Made by a program: the position numbers and the translations under genes
Assembly: GCF_000426505.1 (NCBI RefSeq)
Contig: NZ_AUFM01000022.1
Coordinates: 62,001 to 126,000 of the forward strand
Direction: 5' to 3'
From: Nisaea denitrificans DSM 18348
GTDB lineage: Bacteria > Pseudomonadota > Alphaproteobacteria > Thalassobaculales > Thalassobaculaceae
DNA length: 64,000 bases
Part shown: positions 42,936 through 52,630 of the stretch, piece by piece
How the letters are laid out: each line of letters opens with the position of its first letter
Position numbering within the stretch: position 1 is the first letter of the stretch
Notes under the pieces: generated by a model
The model's input: only the letters and a program-made list of their open reading frames with translations
Database searches by the model: none
What the model was told of the DNA's origin: nothing

Positions 42936-44246
42936 TCAGGAAGGACCTTGCCGCATGTTGTCCGGCAGCCAGGTGGCGATTTCCGGGAACCCGATCAGCA
43001 CGAACACCATCAGAACCATGATCAGGAACATCGGGATCGCGCAGCGGGCGATGAAGCCCATCTCGTGCCGCGTCATGCCCTGCAGCACGAACAGGTTGAA
43101 GCCGATCGGCGGCGTGATCTGTGCCATCTCGACCACCACAACGATGAAGATGCCGAACCAGAGCAGGTCGATGCCCGCCTGCCGGATCATCGGCTCCACC
43201 ACCGCCATGGTCAGCACCACCGACGAGATACCGTCGAGGAAACAGCCGAGCACGATGTAGAAGACCAGCAGTGCCATCAGCAGCTCGAACCGGCTGAGAT
43301 TCATGTCCGCGATCAGGTTGGCCAGCCCGCGCGGCAAGCCGGTGAAGCCCATCGCCAGAGACAGGAAGGAGGCACCGGCAAGGATCAGGGCGATCATGGC
43401 CGAGGTCCGGGTCGCCCCCATCAGGCTTTCCCGAAATGTCCGCCAGGAAAGCGAGCCCTGGCTTGCCGCCAGGATGAGCGAGCCGATGACACCGAAAGCC
43501 GCGGCCTCGGTCGCCGTGGCGAGACCGAGATACATCGAGCCAATAACCACCGTGATCAGGCAGAGAACCGGGATCAGGAAACGCGAGTTCTTCACCTTGG
43601 CGGCGAAACTCAACTCCGGCTCTTCATCCGGATGATAATTCTTCGAAACTTTCGAATAGATCGCCACATACGCCATGAACATGGAGGCCAGCACCATGCC
43701 CGGAACGATGCCCGCGATGAACAGTTTGGTGATCGATTCGTTGATGGTCACGCCATAGACGATCAGGGTCAGCGAGGGCGGGATCATCAGGCCGAGCGTC
43801 GCCGCGCCTGCCAGCGTTCCGATCACCACCTTCTCCGGATAGTTCCGCTTGCGCAGCTCCGGGATCGACATCTTGCCGACCGTGGTGAGCGTTGCTGCCG
43901 ACGAGCCGGAGACCGCCGCGAAGACGGTACAGCCGACGATGTTGGTGTGGATCAAACCGCCAGGCAGTTTCGCCAGCCAAGGCGCCAAGCCCCGGAACAT
44001 GTCCTCCGACAGACGGGTGCGATACAGCACCTCACCCATCCAGATGAACAGCGGCAGGGCAGCCAGCGTCCAGGACGAGGAGTGGGTCCAGACGGTGGTG
44101 ATCATCACGTCGCCCACCGGACGTGTGGTGAACAGCTCCATGCCGACGAAAGCGACGCCAAGAAGTGCCAACCCGATCCAGACGCCCGTGCCGAGAAGCA
44201 TGAACAGGACGAACAGGAACAGGGCAATAATCGAGATATCTTCCAT
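42936..44246 (-). CDS. dctM: TRAP transporter large permease (DctM)
   Basis: 436 residues with about 12 hydrophobic helices. Typical DctM features are seen: an N-terminal FLFVLFMLLGTGVWIGLALL, GSSAATLTTVGKMSIPELRK and the C-terminal ITPPIGFNLFVLQGM. It catalyses Na+-driven uptake with DctQ and the binding protein. Tightly linked (6 bp) to dctQ. Confidence 0.95.
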   Translation of the reverse strand: MEDISIIALFLFVLFMLLGTGVWIGLALLGVAFVGMELFTTRPVGDVMITTVWTHSSSWTLAALPLFIWMGEVLYRTRLSEDMFRGLAPWLAKLPGGLIHTNIVGCTVFAAVSGSSAATLTTVGKMSIPELRKRNYPEKVVIGTLAGAATLGLMIPPSLTLIVYGVTINESITKLFIAGIVPGMVLASMFMAYVAIYSKVSKNYHPDEEPELSFAAKVKNSRFLIPVLCLITVVIGSMYLGLATATEAAAFGVIGSLILAASQGSLSWRTFRESLMGATRTSAMIALILAGASFLSLAMGFTGLPRGLANLIADMNLSRFELLMALLVFYIVLGCFLDGISSVVLTMAVVEPMIRQAGIDLLWFGIFIVVVVEMAQITPPIGFNLFVLQGMTRHEMGFIARCAIPMFLIMVLMVFVLIGFPEIATWLPDNMRQGPS

Positions 44247-44251
44247 ATGCC

Positions 44252-44782
44252 CTACTCCGCGTGGGATTCGACCGACTCGTGCACGATCCTGTGCCGTCCG
44301 GTGAAGACCATGTGAATGAGAAAATCGGTCAGCGAGATCGCCAGGATGACCGCGCCGATGACCATGCCGGTCTGCGGCATCCAGAGCAGAGTGGCGTCCT
44401 GCCCCTGGCTAATATCCTTGAACTTCCAGGACCAGTAGACGAACTTCACGGCATACCAGACGAAATACCAGCCGAGCGCCGTTCCGATCGCAAAGCACCA
44501 GATTTCCAGCACGCGGCGGACACCAGCCGGGACCACATTCAGCAGCATCGAAACACGGATATGCGCGCCGCGCTGCAGGGTGTGCGCAAAGGCGAAGAAC
44601 GAAGCGGCAGCCATGCAGTACCCGACATATTCAGCGGCTCCCGGAAACACCTCACCGGTCCAGCGCGCCAGCATCTGCAGGACGATCAAACTCAATATGG
44701 CGATCAGGAACAACGCGCCGATCGCGCCGGATACAAGATAAAGCCGGTCCAGCCCGGCTCTGAGTTTTGCCAGAAAAACCAT
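44252..44782 (-). CDS. dctQ: TRAP transporter small permease (DctQ)
   Basis: 176 residues with four membrane helices; MLARWTGEVFPGAAEYVGYC and AHTLQRGAHIRVSMLL are the DctQ family motifs. Order on the minus strand is dctP, dctQ, dctM. Confidence 0.9.
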   Translation of the reverse strand: MVFLAKLRAGLDRLYLVSGAIGALFLIAILSLIVLQMLARWTGEVFPGAAEYVGYCMAAASFFAFAHTLQRGAHIRVSMLLNVVPAGVRRVLEIWCFAIGTALGWYFVWYAVKFVYWSWKFKDISQGQDATLLWMPQTGMVIGAVILAISLTDFLIHMVFTGRHRIVHESVESHAE

Positions 44783-44852
44783 GAGGTCTCCTCGGGAGGT
44801 AAGCCAGCTCCGGAACAGGTATCAGTGGGGCGGAGCGTCGGATCGATATAAA

Positions 44853-44881
44853 ACCGGGGGCGAAATTGCTTCGCCCCCGGT
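44853..44881 (-). terminator. Hairpin between dctP and dctQ (attenuator)
   Basis: On the minus strand, ACCGGGGGCGAA pairs with TTCGCCCCCGGT across a 5-nt loop and is followed by TTTATATCG. Placed between binding-protein and permease genes, it would let most transcripts stop after dctP, giving more binding protein than permease. Confidence 0.65.
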
Positions 44882-44895
44882 CCAAAGATGAGGAG

Positions 44896-45873
44896 TTACT
44901 TCATCGCCTTGTAAGCATCGACAATGGCCTTGCCTTCGGCACCGGCGGATTCCAGCCACTCCTTGGTCATGGTCTCACCGATCGCCCGCAGTTCGGCCTG
45001 GAGAGTGTCGCTTGCCGGACCGACAGTCATGCCGCCGGCTTTCAGACCATTCAGGGTGAACTGGGTGTACTCGATCGCGCGCCATGTACCGGCATATTCG
45101 GCAAGCTCTGCGCAGCCCCGCAGGACGCCCTTCTTGGCATCGTCGAGACCGTTCCAGACGTCGCCGTTCACCATGACCGAGTTACGCGGCAGCCAGCCAT
45201 CGACTTCGTAGAAATGGGTCAGGCTCTCCCAGACCTTGCGGTCATAGCCGGTCGCGCCGGAAGAGATCATGGAATCGGCAACACCGGTCGCGAAGGCCTG
45301 GCTGATTTCAGCAGCCTCGATCTGCACCGGAAGCATCCCGGTCAGCTCGGCGAGCCGCGCAGTGGCGTTGTTGTAGGAGCGGAACTTGATGCCTTTCATG
45401 TCGGCAACCGCGTTCACTTCCTTCTTGAAGTAGAGACCCTGCGGCGGCCACGGAACGGCATAAAGCAGAACCAGGTTCTGGTCGGCGAGGATCTTTTCAA
45501 GCGTCGGCTTCGCCGCTTTCCAGAGCTTCGCCGCATCGTCGAAGGAGGTCGCGAGGAACGGGATCGAGTCGAAAGCGAACACGACGTTCTCGTTCTGGTG
45601 CGCGGACAGCAGACGCTCGCCGATCGGCGCCTGGCCGGTCTGAACAGCACGCTTGATGTCGTTGCCCTTGAAGAGAGAGCCGGAAGGGTGCGTCACGATC
45701 TCGATGTCACCGCCGGTACCGGTGGTCACGCATTTCGCGAACTCGGCGCCGGTGGCGGAATGGAAGTTGGAGCCGGAATAGGCCATCGGCATATCCCATT
45801 TTTCCGCCATCGCACCGGCAGAACCGGCAACCGCGAACGCAGCCGCGGCAATTGCTGTCGAAAGTTTTTTCAT
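44896..45873 (-). CDS. dctP: TRAP transporter substrate-binding protein (DctP)
   Basis: 325 residues with signal peptide (TAIAAAAFAVAGSAGAMA, cut before EKWDMP). DctP fold; the conserved Arg that pairs with a carboxylate ligand is probably in KGIKFRSYNNATARLAELTG. The downstream catabolic genes suggest an organic acid ligand. Confidence 0.9.
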   Translation of the reverse strand: MKKLSTAIAAAAFAVAGSAGAMAEKWDMPMAYSGSNFHSATGAEFAKCVTTGTGGDIEIVTHPSGSLFKGNDIKRAVQTGQAPIGERLLSAHQNENVVFAFDSIPFLATSFDDAAKLWKAAKPTLEKILADQNLVLLYAVPWPPQGLYFKKEVNAVADMKGIKFRSYNNATARLAELTGMLPVQIEAAEISQAFATGVADSMISSGATGYDRKVWESLTHFYEVDGWLPRNSVMVNGDVWNGLDDAKKGVLRGCAELAEYAGTWRAIEYTQFTLNGLKAGGMTVGPASDTLQAELRAIGETMTKEWLESAGAEGKAIVDAYKAMK

Positions 45874-45919
45874 CTCAAGTCTCCCAGTTTATGACCCTGT
45901 TCGGCCAGTCATACTCCCC

Positions 45920-47173
45920 TCACCCCGCGAAGCGTGAAGGAGAGTAACGCGTTAAGTCCATGTTCGGCTTTTTGCCGCCGATGAGTTGAGCGAGGATCCG
46001 CCCTGTTTTCGGTCCTCCCGTAAGCCCGACATGCTGGTGCCCATAGCCGAGGTAAGCCCCCCGGGTGCCGGGAACTTCCCCGATCACCGGGATCGAGTCC
46101 GTCGTTGCCGGCCGATGCCCCATCCATTCGGTTTCTTCCTTGAACGTCAGATCCGGCATCGCCTTCCGCACCGCCCGGCGCAGCAGCTCGAACGGCGCCC
46201 TGGACGGTCCCGCCTCAAGGCCGCCGAACTCGACCACACCGGCCGCCCGGAGGCGCCCTTCCATCGGGGTCAGGACGAACTTGCCCGACGCCACCATGAT
46301 CGGCGTCTTCGGCATCTTCGACGGCTCCCAGAACTCAAGGTGATAGCCGCGCTCGGACTCAAGCGGGATATCGAGTCCGAGCAGCTTCGACAGCTTGCCG
46401 GACCAGGCGCCCATGGCGACCACCACCGCATCGCCAGAAATCGTCTCGCCACCAGCACGCACACCAGTTGCCACACCGTTCTCGCGGACGATATCCGACA
46501 CCTCGGCCTGCACCAGCGTGCCGCCTTCCGCGACGACATGAGCCGCGAGCGCTTTCACATAGGCGCCGGGATCGGAGATCCGTCCGTGATTCAATACGCG
46601 AACGCCGAACTTGATATCGTCACTCAAGGTCGCTTCCTGTTCGCCCAGTGCAGCGCCTTCAAGCTCCTCGAACTGAACGCCGTGTGCCTGCCGGATCGAC
46701 CAGGCGAAGGCATCGCCCTCGTAATGCGCCCGGTCATTGTAGGCGACCATGTATTCCTGCGGCTTGATCCACTGCTCCGCCCCGGTTCCAGCGGCAAGAG
46801 CCTGATGGTCGGCCACGCTATCGCCGATAATGTCGTACAGAGCACTGGCAATCCGCTTTGTATCCGCGGCATTCGCATGGCCCAGATATTTGAACAGCCA
46901 AGGCAACAATTTCGGCAGGTAGGACCAGCGCAGGAACAGCGGCTGGTCCGGATCGAACAGCATCTTCGGCGCCTTGCCGATCAGCCCCGGCCCCGTGACC
47001 GGAACAATGGAGCCGGAAGCAAGCAGACCGGCATTGCCATAGCTGGTACCCGCTGCCGGACCTTCCCGGTCGACCAGCGTCACCTGATGCCCGTCGCGCT
47101 GCAGCCAGATCGCAGTTGAAACCCCGACGATCCCGGCCCCAACGACAATTACATGCTTCTTCGTATCACTCAC
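45920..47173 (-). CDS. DadA-like FAD-dependent amino-acid oxidoreductase
   Basis: 417 residues. N-terminal dinucleotide-binding motif [20 protein letters not shown], followed by the DAO-family [17 protein letters not shown] and [11 protein letters not shown]. The C-terminus has [20 protein letters not shown], typical of D-amino-acid dehydrogenases. It shares a 4-bp ATGA overlap with the next gene upstream. Substrate probably a D-amino or hydroxy-amino acid, inferred. Confidence 0.85.
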   Translation of the reverse strand: MSDTKKHVIVVGAGIVGVSTAIWLQRDGHQVTLVDREGPAAGTSYGNAGLLASGSIVPVTGPGLIGKAPKMLFDPDQPLFLRWSYLPKLLPWLFKYLGHANAADTKRIASALYDIIGDSVADHQALAAGTGAEQWIKPQEYMVAYNDRAHYEGDAFAWSIRQAHGVQFEELEGAALGEQEATLSDDIKFGVRVLNHGRISDPGAYVKALAAHVVAEGGTLVQAEVSDIVRENGVATGVRAGGETISGDAVVVAMGAWSGKLSKLLGLDIPLESERGYHLEFWEPSKMPKTPIMVASGKFVLTPMEGRLRAAGVVEFGGLEAGPSRAPFELLRRAVRKAMPDLTFKEETEWMGHRPATTDSIPVIGEVPGTRGAYLGYGHQHVGLTGGPKTGRILAQLIGGKKPNMDLTRYSPSRFAG

Positions 47174-48309
47174 TTGCCCGCCCCCACGGTCGATTGGACC
47201 GCATAGTGCGCCAGCTTTTCCACATCCGGAAGTATTCCCAGACCGGGTGTGTCGGGAATTGTGACAACACCGCCCTGGCTCGGGAAGCTTTCGGCGAGAA
47301 TGTCGTCCTTCAGGTAATATTGCGCTTGATAGAATTCGCAGCCGAGCCTGATTTCCGGTGTCGCCGCGATCATGTGCGCACCTGCGAGATGGGCGAGGCC
47401 GCTCTCGAACATATCACCGCCATAGGCTGACAGGCCCGACGCGGCGGCCATGCGGGCGACCGTCTGCCCGCGGCGCATTCCGCCCGCCTTCATGATCTTG
47501 ATGGAAACCCCGTCACAGATCCCTTCGGCAATGGCGCGCACCATGTCTTCCGGGCCGAAGACACTCTCGTCGGCAATCAACGGCACGTCGATTGAGGCGC
47601 GAATCTCGGCCATCAGGTCGAAATGATGATGGGCGACCGGTTGCTCGATAAAGGTCGGCTCGAAGCTGGCAACATCGCGGACCTTGGCAACAGCGCCTTC
47701 AATCGCGAGGCCCTGGTTGAAATCGACCCGGACATCCAGATCCGGCCAGTTGGCGCGGATTTTCTCCAGCCGCATGATGTCGAAAGCATGCTCCTTGAAG
47801 CCGGCCTTCATTTTGACGATCCCGACACCGTCCTCGGCAAGCCGTTCAAGCAAGGCCAGGTCGGCATTGAAATCCGGATCGGCAAGCGAGACGGAGAGCG
47901 GGATCGTGTCCCGCGCCTTGCCGCCGAGCAACGCCCAGACAGGTACGCCCGCGATCCGCCCGTTAAGATCCAGCAACGCACTTTCAAGCGCCGCCTTCGC
48001 TTCCGTGCAATGGGCTACCGACTTGGCGGCAATCTCCATGATCGCCGCGATGCCGCCAACCTTTTTGCCGACGACATGCGGACGGATGTAGCGATCAAGC
48101 GCGGCATAGCTGGCCTCCGGAGAACCAGTGAAGACGGACCAGGGCGATGCCTCGCCGAAGCCAACCGCACCGCTTTCCGAAGTCAGCCGGACCACAACAA
48201 TTTCGACCGCGCCTTCCACGGACCCGATGCCATGATCCCGGCGGGAGACCACCGGCAAGGCGAGATGCCAGAGGTCGAGACCGATAATCTTTTCGTCCGC
48301 GCTGAACAT
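47170..48309 (-). CDS. Enolase-superfamily enzyme (mandelate racemase/muconate lactonizing family)
   Basis: 379 residues from ATG 48309, 2 bp after the upstream stop. MR/MLE barrel with base KMKAG, metal ligands in [18 protein letters not shown] and IADESVFG, and the C-terminal base in [10 protein letters not shown]. The KxK and K arrangement is that of the muconate-cycloisomerase/dipeptide-epimerase branch rather than mandelate racemase. Works on the imported carboxylate or amino acid derivative; specificity unknown. Confidence 0.85.
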   Translation of the reverse strand: MFSADEKIIGLDLWHLALPVVSRRDHGIGSVEGAVEIVVVRLTSESGAVGFGEASPWSVFTGSPEASYAALDRYIRPHVVGKKVGGIAAIMEIAAKSVAHCTEAKAALESALLDLNGRIAGVPVWALLGGKARDTIPLSVSLADPDFNADLALLERLAEDGVGIVKMKAGFKEHAFDIMRLEKIRANWPDLDVRVDFNQGLAIEGAVAKVRDVASFEPTFIEQPVAHHHFDLMAEIRASIDVPLIADESVFGPEDMVRAIAEGICDGVSIKIMKAGGMRRGQTVARMAAASGLSAYGGDMFESGLAHLAGAHMIAATPEIRLGCEFYQAQYYLKDDILAESFPSQGGVVTIPDTPGLGILPDVEKLAHYAVQSTVGAGK

Positions 48310-48311
48310 GA

Positions 48312-50012
48312 TCAGGCAATCCACTCCGAGACCGGAGCCGCGGCTTCATGCAGCGGCTGGGAGATGACATCGACCAGTGTCGGCCCGTCATGTTCCAATG
48401 CCTGCTTCATCACCGACCTGAATTCCGTAGGATCTTCCACCGTCCAGGACTTTATGCCAAAGGCGCTGGCGACGGCGGCATGGTTGGTGCGCGTGAAATC
48501 GACATTGTAGAAGCGCTTGCCGAAGCCGGAATCCTGCCCGGCCTTGATCCAGCCGAAGACCGAGTTCGAAAAGACGATGCTTTTGATCGGCATTTTCTGG
48601 CGGACGATGGTCTCGAACTCACCACAGCAGAAGTTGAAGGAGCCGTCGCCCATGACCGCAAGGGTCTGGGAGGACGGACGGCCGATATAGGCCCCCATCG
48701 CGGCAGCGAGAGAGTAGCCGAGCGCACCGTGCGCCCGGTTGGTGATGAAATGCCGGCCGGCCTGTGGCCAGCGGTAATGCGCGGAGAAATACGGGCACGG
48801 CGTACCCGGATCGGCGACGATAGTGGCATCGTCATCCAGCAGATCCATCAGGTCCGCGATCACCCGCTCCGGCCGGATCGGACGTTCCGCGGTTGCCGCC
48901 AGCGGCAGGAAGTTCTTCAGCTTGCCTTCCCAGGCTGACGCGGCGCGGGTCTTGCCGTTCTGCATGTTGCGATCGGCGATCGCCGCGACTTCCACGTTCA
49001 GCGCCTCGAGCGCCAGCCGCGCGTCGGAAACGATGGAAACGGCCGTGTTGTAATTGGCGCCGATCACCATCGGATCGCTGTCGATATGGATGATGGTCTT
49101 GTCTTGAGCGGGAGAGCGCCAGCGTTCCGTGGTCACGGACCCGGCCCGGCAACCGATGAAAAGGATCACATCCGCCTCGTCCGTAACCGCGCGGGACGTG
49201 GGCACGCCACCGTTGGAGCCAACGACACCGACCGCGTAGGGATCGGTCTCGGCAATCGCACCCTGGCCTGAAACGCTGGTCGCGATCGGCAGATCGAGCA
49301 AGGCAGCCAACCGGCCGAGGGCTTCAGTCGCGCCCGCGATCACCGGCCCACCGCCACACACGGCGACCGCGGATTTGGCACCGGCGAGAATCTTCGCTGC
49401 TTCCTTTACCGCTGCCATGTCCGGGCCGGAGGGTTCCGCCGGATAGGAACGGTGCCCCGGATCGGCCCAGATTTCGGCATCCTCGACCGCGCCTTTCTGG
49501 GTGTCGAACGGCAACGCCAGATGGACGGCGCCCGGACGGCCCGTGGTCATCGCCCGGAAGGCCGTGCGCATCATAGCCGGCAGACGCGAGGCACCGTCCA
49601 GAGAGGTGTTCCATTTGGTCAGCGGCCGGAACATCGCGACCTGATCGAGTTCTGTCAGCGGATAACGCCCCCGCGCCGTCGTCGAGACGTCGGTGGTGAT
49701 CGCCATGATCGGCACCGAGCTTTCATTCGCCTCGACCACGCCCGGCAGGATGTAAGTCGCCCCACCGCCCGACGGCCCCTCGCAGACGCCTGGACGGCCG
49801 GTCACGCGGGCATAGGCGTCCGCCATATAGGCCGCATGCCGCTCGTCACGAGTCAGGATGTGCTCGATCCCGTGATCGAGCCGCGCCATCGCGTCATAGA
49901 AGGGCAGCGTGGTATCGCCGCAAAGCCCGAACATGTGCTTCACACCATGGGCTTCGAGCATACGGACCATGGCTTCCGCGCCGGTCATCCGGTTGCCCAT
50001 CGACTTGTCCAT
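48312..50012 (-). CDS. Thiamine-diphosphate-dependent enzyme (acetolactate-synthase family)
   Basis: 566 residues from ATG 50012 (GAGGAAAC upstream); longer frames are not supported. Three ThDP domains: the N-terminal [19 protein letters not shown] region with conserved Glu in [12 protein letters not shown], the central domain, and the ThDP motif [20 protein letters not shown]. It is not close to IlvB in the conserved FAD segments that I can recognise. Reaction probably decarboxylation or carboligation of a 2-oxo acid. It is the first gene of this minus-strand set and is divergent from the GntR gene. Confidence 0.85.
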   Translation of the reverse strand: MDKSMGNRMTGAEAMVRMLEAHGVKHMFGLCGDTTLPFYDAMARLDHGIEHILTRDERHAAYMADAYARVTGRPGVCEGPSGGGATYILPGVVEANESSVPIMAITTDVSTTARGRYPLTELDQVAMFRPLTKWNTSLDGASRLPAMMRTAFRAMTTGRPGAVHLALPFDTQKGAVEDAEIWADPGHRSYPAEPSGPDMAAVKEAAKILAGAKSAVAVCGGGPVIAGATEALGRLAALLDLPIATSVSGQGAIAETDPYAVGVVGSNGGVPTSRAVTDEADVILFIGCRAGSVTTERWRSPAQDKTIIHIDSDPMVIGANYNTAVSIVSDARLALEALNVEVAAIADRNMQNGKTRAASAWEGKLKNFLPLAATAERPIRPERVIADLMDLLDDDATIVADPGTPCPYFSAHYRWPQAGRHFITNRAHGALGYSLAAAMGAYIGRPSSQTLAVMGDGSFNFCCGEFETIVRQKMPIKSIVFSNSVFGWIKAGQDSGFGKRFYNVDFTRTNHAAVASAFGIKSWTVEDPTEFRSVMKQALEHDGPTLVDVISQPLHEAAAPVSEWIA

Positions 50013-50072
50013 CTTATCAGTTTCCTCGGGTGGCGCGCGGAATGCGCTGGTGAGATTTTCGTGAACACAGTA

Positions 50073-50082
50073 CTGTATACAG
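50073..50082. promoter_or_regulatory. Candidate GntR operator
   Basis: Perfect 10-bp palindrome CTGTATACAG in the divergent promoter between the ThDP-enzyme gene and the GntR gene. TGTATACA cores are characteristic of FCD-type GntR operators. Position fits repression of both units. Confidence 0.45.
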
Positions 50083-50152
50083 GCCTGCATGTTGTAAAAG
50101 GGCGACGCCTGAGTCAAGGCGCATCGGCAAGAAACTGTTCGGATGAAACACC

Positions 50153-50854
50153 ATGAGTGAAGGCCGGGTCGAAGAGGCCTATATGCGGCTGAAGGAACGG
50201 GCGGTGAATTTCCAGTTCCGGCCGGGAGAACGGATCAACGAGATCGGCATCTCGCGGGAACTGGCGGTCAGCCGGACGCCGTTGCGCGAAGCGCTGAACC
50301 GCCTCGTCACGGAACAATTGATCGATTTCAAGCCCGGGCACGGCTTCTTCTGCCGCGAGCTGGACGCGCGCTCGGTCTATGAGCTATACGAGCTGCGCGA
50401 GATCCTGGAGCTGGCCGCCGTCCGCAAGGCTTGCGAGAGCGCCAGCGACGCGGACCTGAAAGCCCTGCACGACGATCTCCATGCCAACGGCCTGACCTAT
50501 GCAGGCAAGACCGTGCGCGAGATGACCGAACGGGACGAGGCCTTCCATGTCGCCATAGCCGAGCTCTCCGGCAACCACGAACTCGCCCGCCATCTCGGGC
50601 AGATCAACCAGCGCATCCGCTTTATCCGCTGGCTCGACATGGCCAGCCGGGTGAAGGAGACCAAGGGCGAGCACAAGGCAATCATGGAGGCCCTGCTGGC
50701 CCGCGACGCGGACCGGGCCGCCTGGATCCTCGGCAAGCATATCCGCCGCCGGATGGACCAGATCGTCGCCTCGGTGAAGGAAAGCTTCTCGAATATCTAC
50801 ATGGCCGGCCCGGAAGAGCTGTTCGACCGGCAGTTCGAGCCCCAGGAAGACTGA
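50153..50854 (+). CDS. GntR-family (FCD) regulator
   Basis: 233 residues: N-terminal winged helix (INEIGISRELAVSRTPLREA, then LNRLVTEQLIDFKPGHGFF) and FCD effector domain with metal-binding type His residues (DEAFHVAIAELSGNHELARH). Probably governs the ThDP/racemase/transport genes around it, with effector an organic acid. Confidence 0.9.
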   Translation: MSEGRVEEAYMRLKERAVNFQFRPGERINEIGISRELAVSRTPLREALNRLVTEQLIDFKPGHGFFCRELDARSVYELYELREILELAAVRKACESASDADLKALHDDLHANGLTYAGKTVREMTERDEAFHVAIAELSGNHELARHLGQINQRIRFIRWLDMASRVKETKGEHKAIMEALLARDADRAAWILGKHIRRRMDQIVASVKESFSNIYMAGPEELFDRQFEPQED

Positions 50855-50871
50855 AGATCAGGAGACCGGAA

Positions 50872-51582
50872 ATGAAAGTACGCGGCGGGAAAGCAATCTA
50901 CGGCGCCTCTGTCGGCATCCTCATGCTGGAGGCGCAGTTCCCGCGCATTCCCGGCGACATGGGCAACGCGTTGACCTGGGATTTCCCCGTGCATTACCGC
51001 GTGGTCCGCGACGCTTCTCCGGACCGGGTGGTGCGGCACGGCGCCGAAGGCCTGCTGGAAAATTTCATCGAGGCCGCAAAAGGCCTGGTCGCTGACGGCG
51101 TCGACGGCATTACCACCAATTGCGGCTTTCTCTGCCTCTTTCAGGAGGAGTTGGCGAGCGCGGTTGGCGTGCCTGTCGCCACCTCTTCTCTGATGCAGGT
51201 CGACATGGTGAACCGGCTGCTGCCCGCCGGAAAGCGGGCCGGCGTACTCACCATCTCGGCCTCGACCCTCACTCCCGCCCATCTGGAAAAGGCCCGCGTC
51301 CCCGAAGGCACACCGATCGGCAGCACCGAGGGCGGCCGGGAATTCACCCGCGCCATCCTGAATAACGAGCTCGAACTCGATGTCGAAGCAGCGCGCGAAG
51401 ACAATGTCGAGGCCGCCCTGAAGATGCAGCGGGACCATCCGGACATCGGTGCGCTCGTTCTCGAATGCACCAACATGCTGCCCTATGCGGCCGATATAAG
51501 GGACGCCACCAGCCTGCCGGTCTATTCCATGCTGAGCTTCGTTTCCTGGTTCCAGTCAGGGCTCGTCCCGCGCCGGTTCTGA
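50872..51582 (+). CDS. Aspartate/glutamate-racemase-family enzyme
   Basis: 236 residues from ATG 50872, with AGGAGACCGGA upstream; the open frame extends further upstream but inside the GntR gene. The family's two catalytic cysteines are both present: Cys84 (ITTNCGFL) and Cys199 (VLECTNM). It may racemise an amino acid, hydantoin or malonate derivative. Follows the GntR gene by 17 bp. Confidence 0.8.
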   Translation: MKVRGGKAIYGASVGILMLEAQFPRIPGDMGNALTWDFPVHYRVVRDASPDRVVRHGAEGLLENFIEAAKGLVADGVDGITTNCGFLCLFQEELASAVGVPVATSSLMQVDMVNRLLPAGKRAGVLTISASTLTPAHLEKARVPEGTPIGSTEGGREFTRAILNNELELDVEAAREDNVEAALKMQRDHPDIGALVLECTNMLPYAADIRDATSLPVYSMLSFVSWFQSGLVPRRF

Positions 51583-51602
51583 GGCTCAAAACACGAATGT
51601 TC

Positions 51603-51630
51603 GAACGAAGATGCAACCGCATCTTCGTTC
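51603..51630. other. Perfect 12-bp hairpin downstream of the racemase gene
   Basis: GAACGAAGATGC / GCATCTTCGTTC with an AACC tetraloop and no U tract. TGTTCGAACGA overlaps its left arm and recurs at 51675-51685, so this may be a protein-binding region or an mRNA-stability element rather than a terminator. Confidence 0.5.
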
Positions 51631-51696
51631 CGACTTCAATCATTCCCATAATGTTCACATGGCGGTGACACGACTGTTCGAACGAGGGTGATACCC

Positions 51697-51720
51697 ACTC
51701 CTCCTCACGTGACGAGGAGT
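51697..51720 (+). promoter_or_regulatory. Hairpin sequestering the Shine-Dalgarno of the ABC permease
   Basis: ACTCCTCCTC and GACGAGGAGT pair at 9 of 10 positions over an ACGT loop. The GAGGAG in the right arm is the best ribosome-binding site for the following permease gene, so folding would limit its translation. Confidence 0.45.
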
Positions 51721-51730
51721 GTTGAGAGCT

Positions 51731-52630
51731 GTGAACAAGCCCACCCGAGAAACGCCGAGGTCCTTCAGATCGGCACGGCCGTATCTATTGCTGCTGCCAG
51801 CGTTTCTGTGTCTCGCCGCCTTCACCTACTGGCCGATGCTGCAGGTCCTGCTGGCCTCGCTCACGGACAAGAAGCGGGTCGGTGACATCGGCGCTTTCGC
51901 CGGCGCGGAAAACTATGTCCGGATCTTCCAGGACGCACATTTTCTCGGCGCTCTGGCGAACAACGTGCTCTATGCCGCCGGCACGGTGATGCCGAGCGTG
52001 CTGTTCGGCTTTCTGTTCGCGCTGGCCCTGCGGGAGACGACGAACCTCTCGGCCGTCCTGCGCTCCATCCTGTTCTTCCCGACGCTGGTGCCGCTGGTCG
52101 GCGCGGCGGCGATCTTCATTTTCGTCTTCATGCCGGATATCGGCCTGCTCGATTATTACCTCGCCAAACTCGGCATCTCCGCCACCAACTGGCTCGGCAA
52201 CCCGGATCTCGCGCTGGTCTCCCTGATGGCGCTCACGACCTGGAAGAATGCGGGCTACTACATGCTGTTCTTCCTCGCCGGATTGCAGGCTGTGCCGCAG
52301 GACGCGGAGGAAGCGGCGAAGATCGAGGGCGCGAACTGGCTGCAGCGGCTCTACTTCGTAATCATCCCGATGCTCGGGCCGACCTTCGCCTTCGTTTTGG
52401 TTATCGCCCTGATCAGCGCGGTCAGCCAGATCGACCATGTCATCGTCATGACCGACGGCGGGCCGAACAATTCGACCAATCTGCTGCTCTACTACATCTA
52501 CCAGCAGGCCCATGAATTCTACGATCTGGGCAAGGCGACCGCGGCCACCGTCGTCACCCTGATCGCCCTCTTGACGCTCTCGTTTCTGTCGCTGCGCACC
52601 GTCGAACGCAAGGTGCATTATGAAACCTGA
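51731..52630 (+). CDS. CUT1-type ABC sugar permease (UgpA/MalF-like)
   Basis: About 299 residues with six membrane helices (the first PYLLLLPAFLCLAAFTYWPM) and the EAA loop EEAAKIEGANWLQRLYFVII. Start is uncertain (GTG 51719, TTG 51722 or GTG 51731). It overlaps the next permease by 11 bp. Confidence 0.9.
   Translation: MNKPTRETPRSFRSARPYLLLLPAFLCLAAFTYWPMLQVLLASLTDKKRVGDIGAFAGAENYVRIFQDAHFLGALANNVLYAAGTVMPSVLFGFLFALALRETTNLSAVLRSILFFPTLVPLVGAAAIFIFVFMPDIGLLDYYLAKLGISATNWLGNPDLALVSLMALTTWKNAGYYMLFFLAGLQAVPQDAEEAAKIEGANWLQRLYFVIIPMLGPTFAFVLVIALISAVSQIDHVIVMTDGGPNNSTNLLLYYIYQQAHEFYDLGKATAATVVTLIALLTLSFLSLRTVERKVHYET

Noticed and set aside
42771-44315. 514-codon plus-strand frame opposite the TRAP permease genes
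   Set aside because: Low-complexity His/Asp/Arg/Gln composition as expected from the antisense of hydrophobic-protein genes; the DctM and DctQ families are unambiguous on the other strand.
51603-51630. Rho-independent terminator after the racemase gene
   Set aside because: Very stable hairpin, but followed by CGACTTC with no U tract in either direction.
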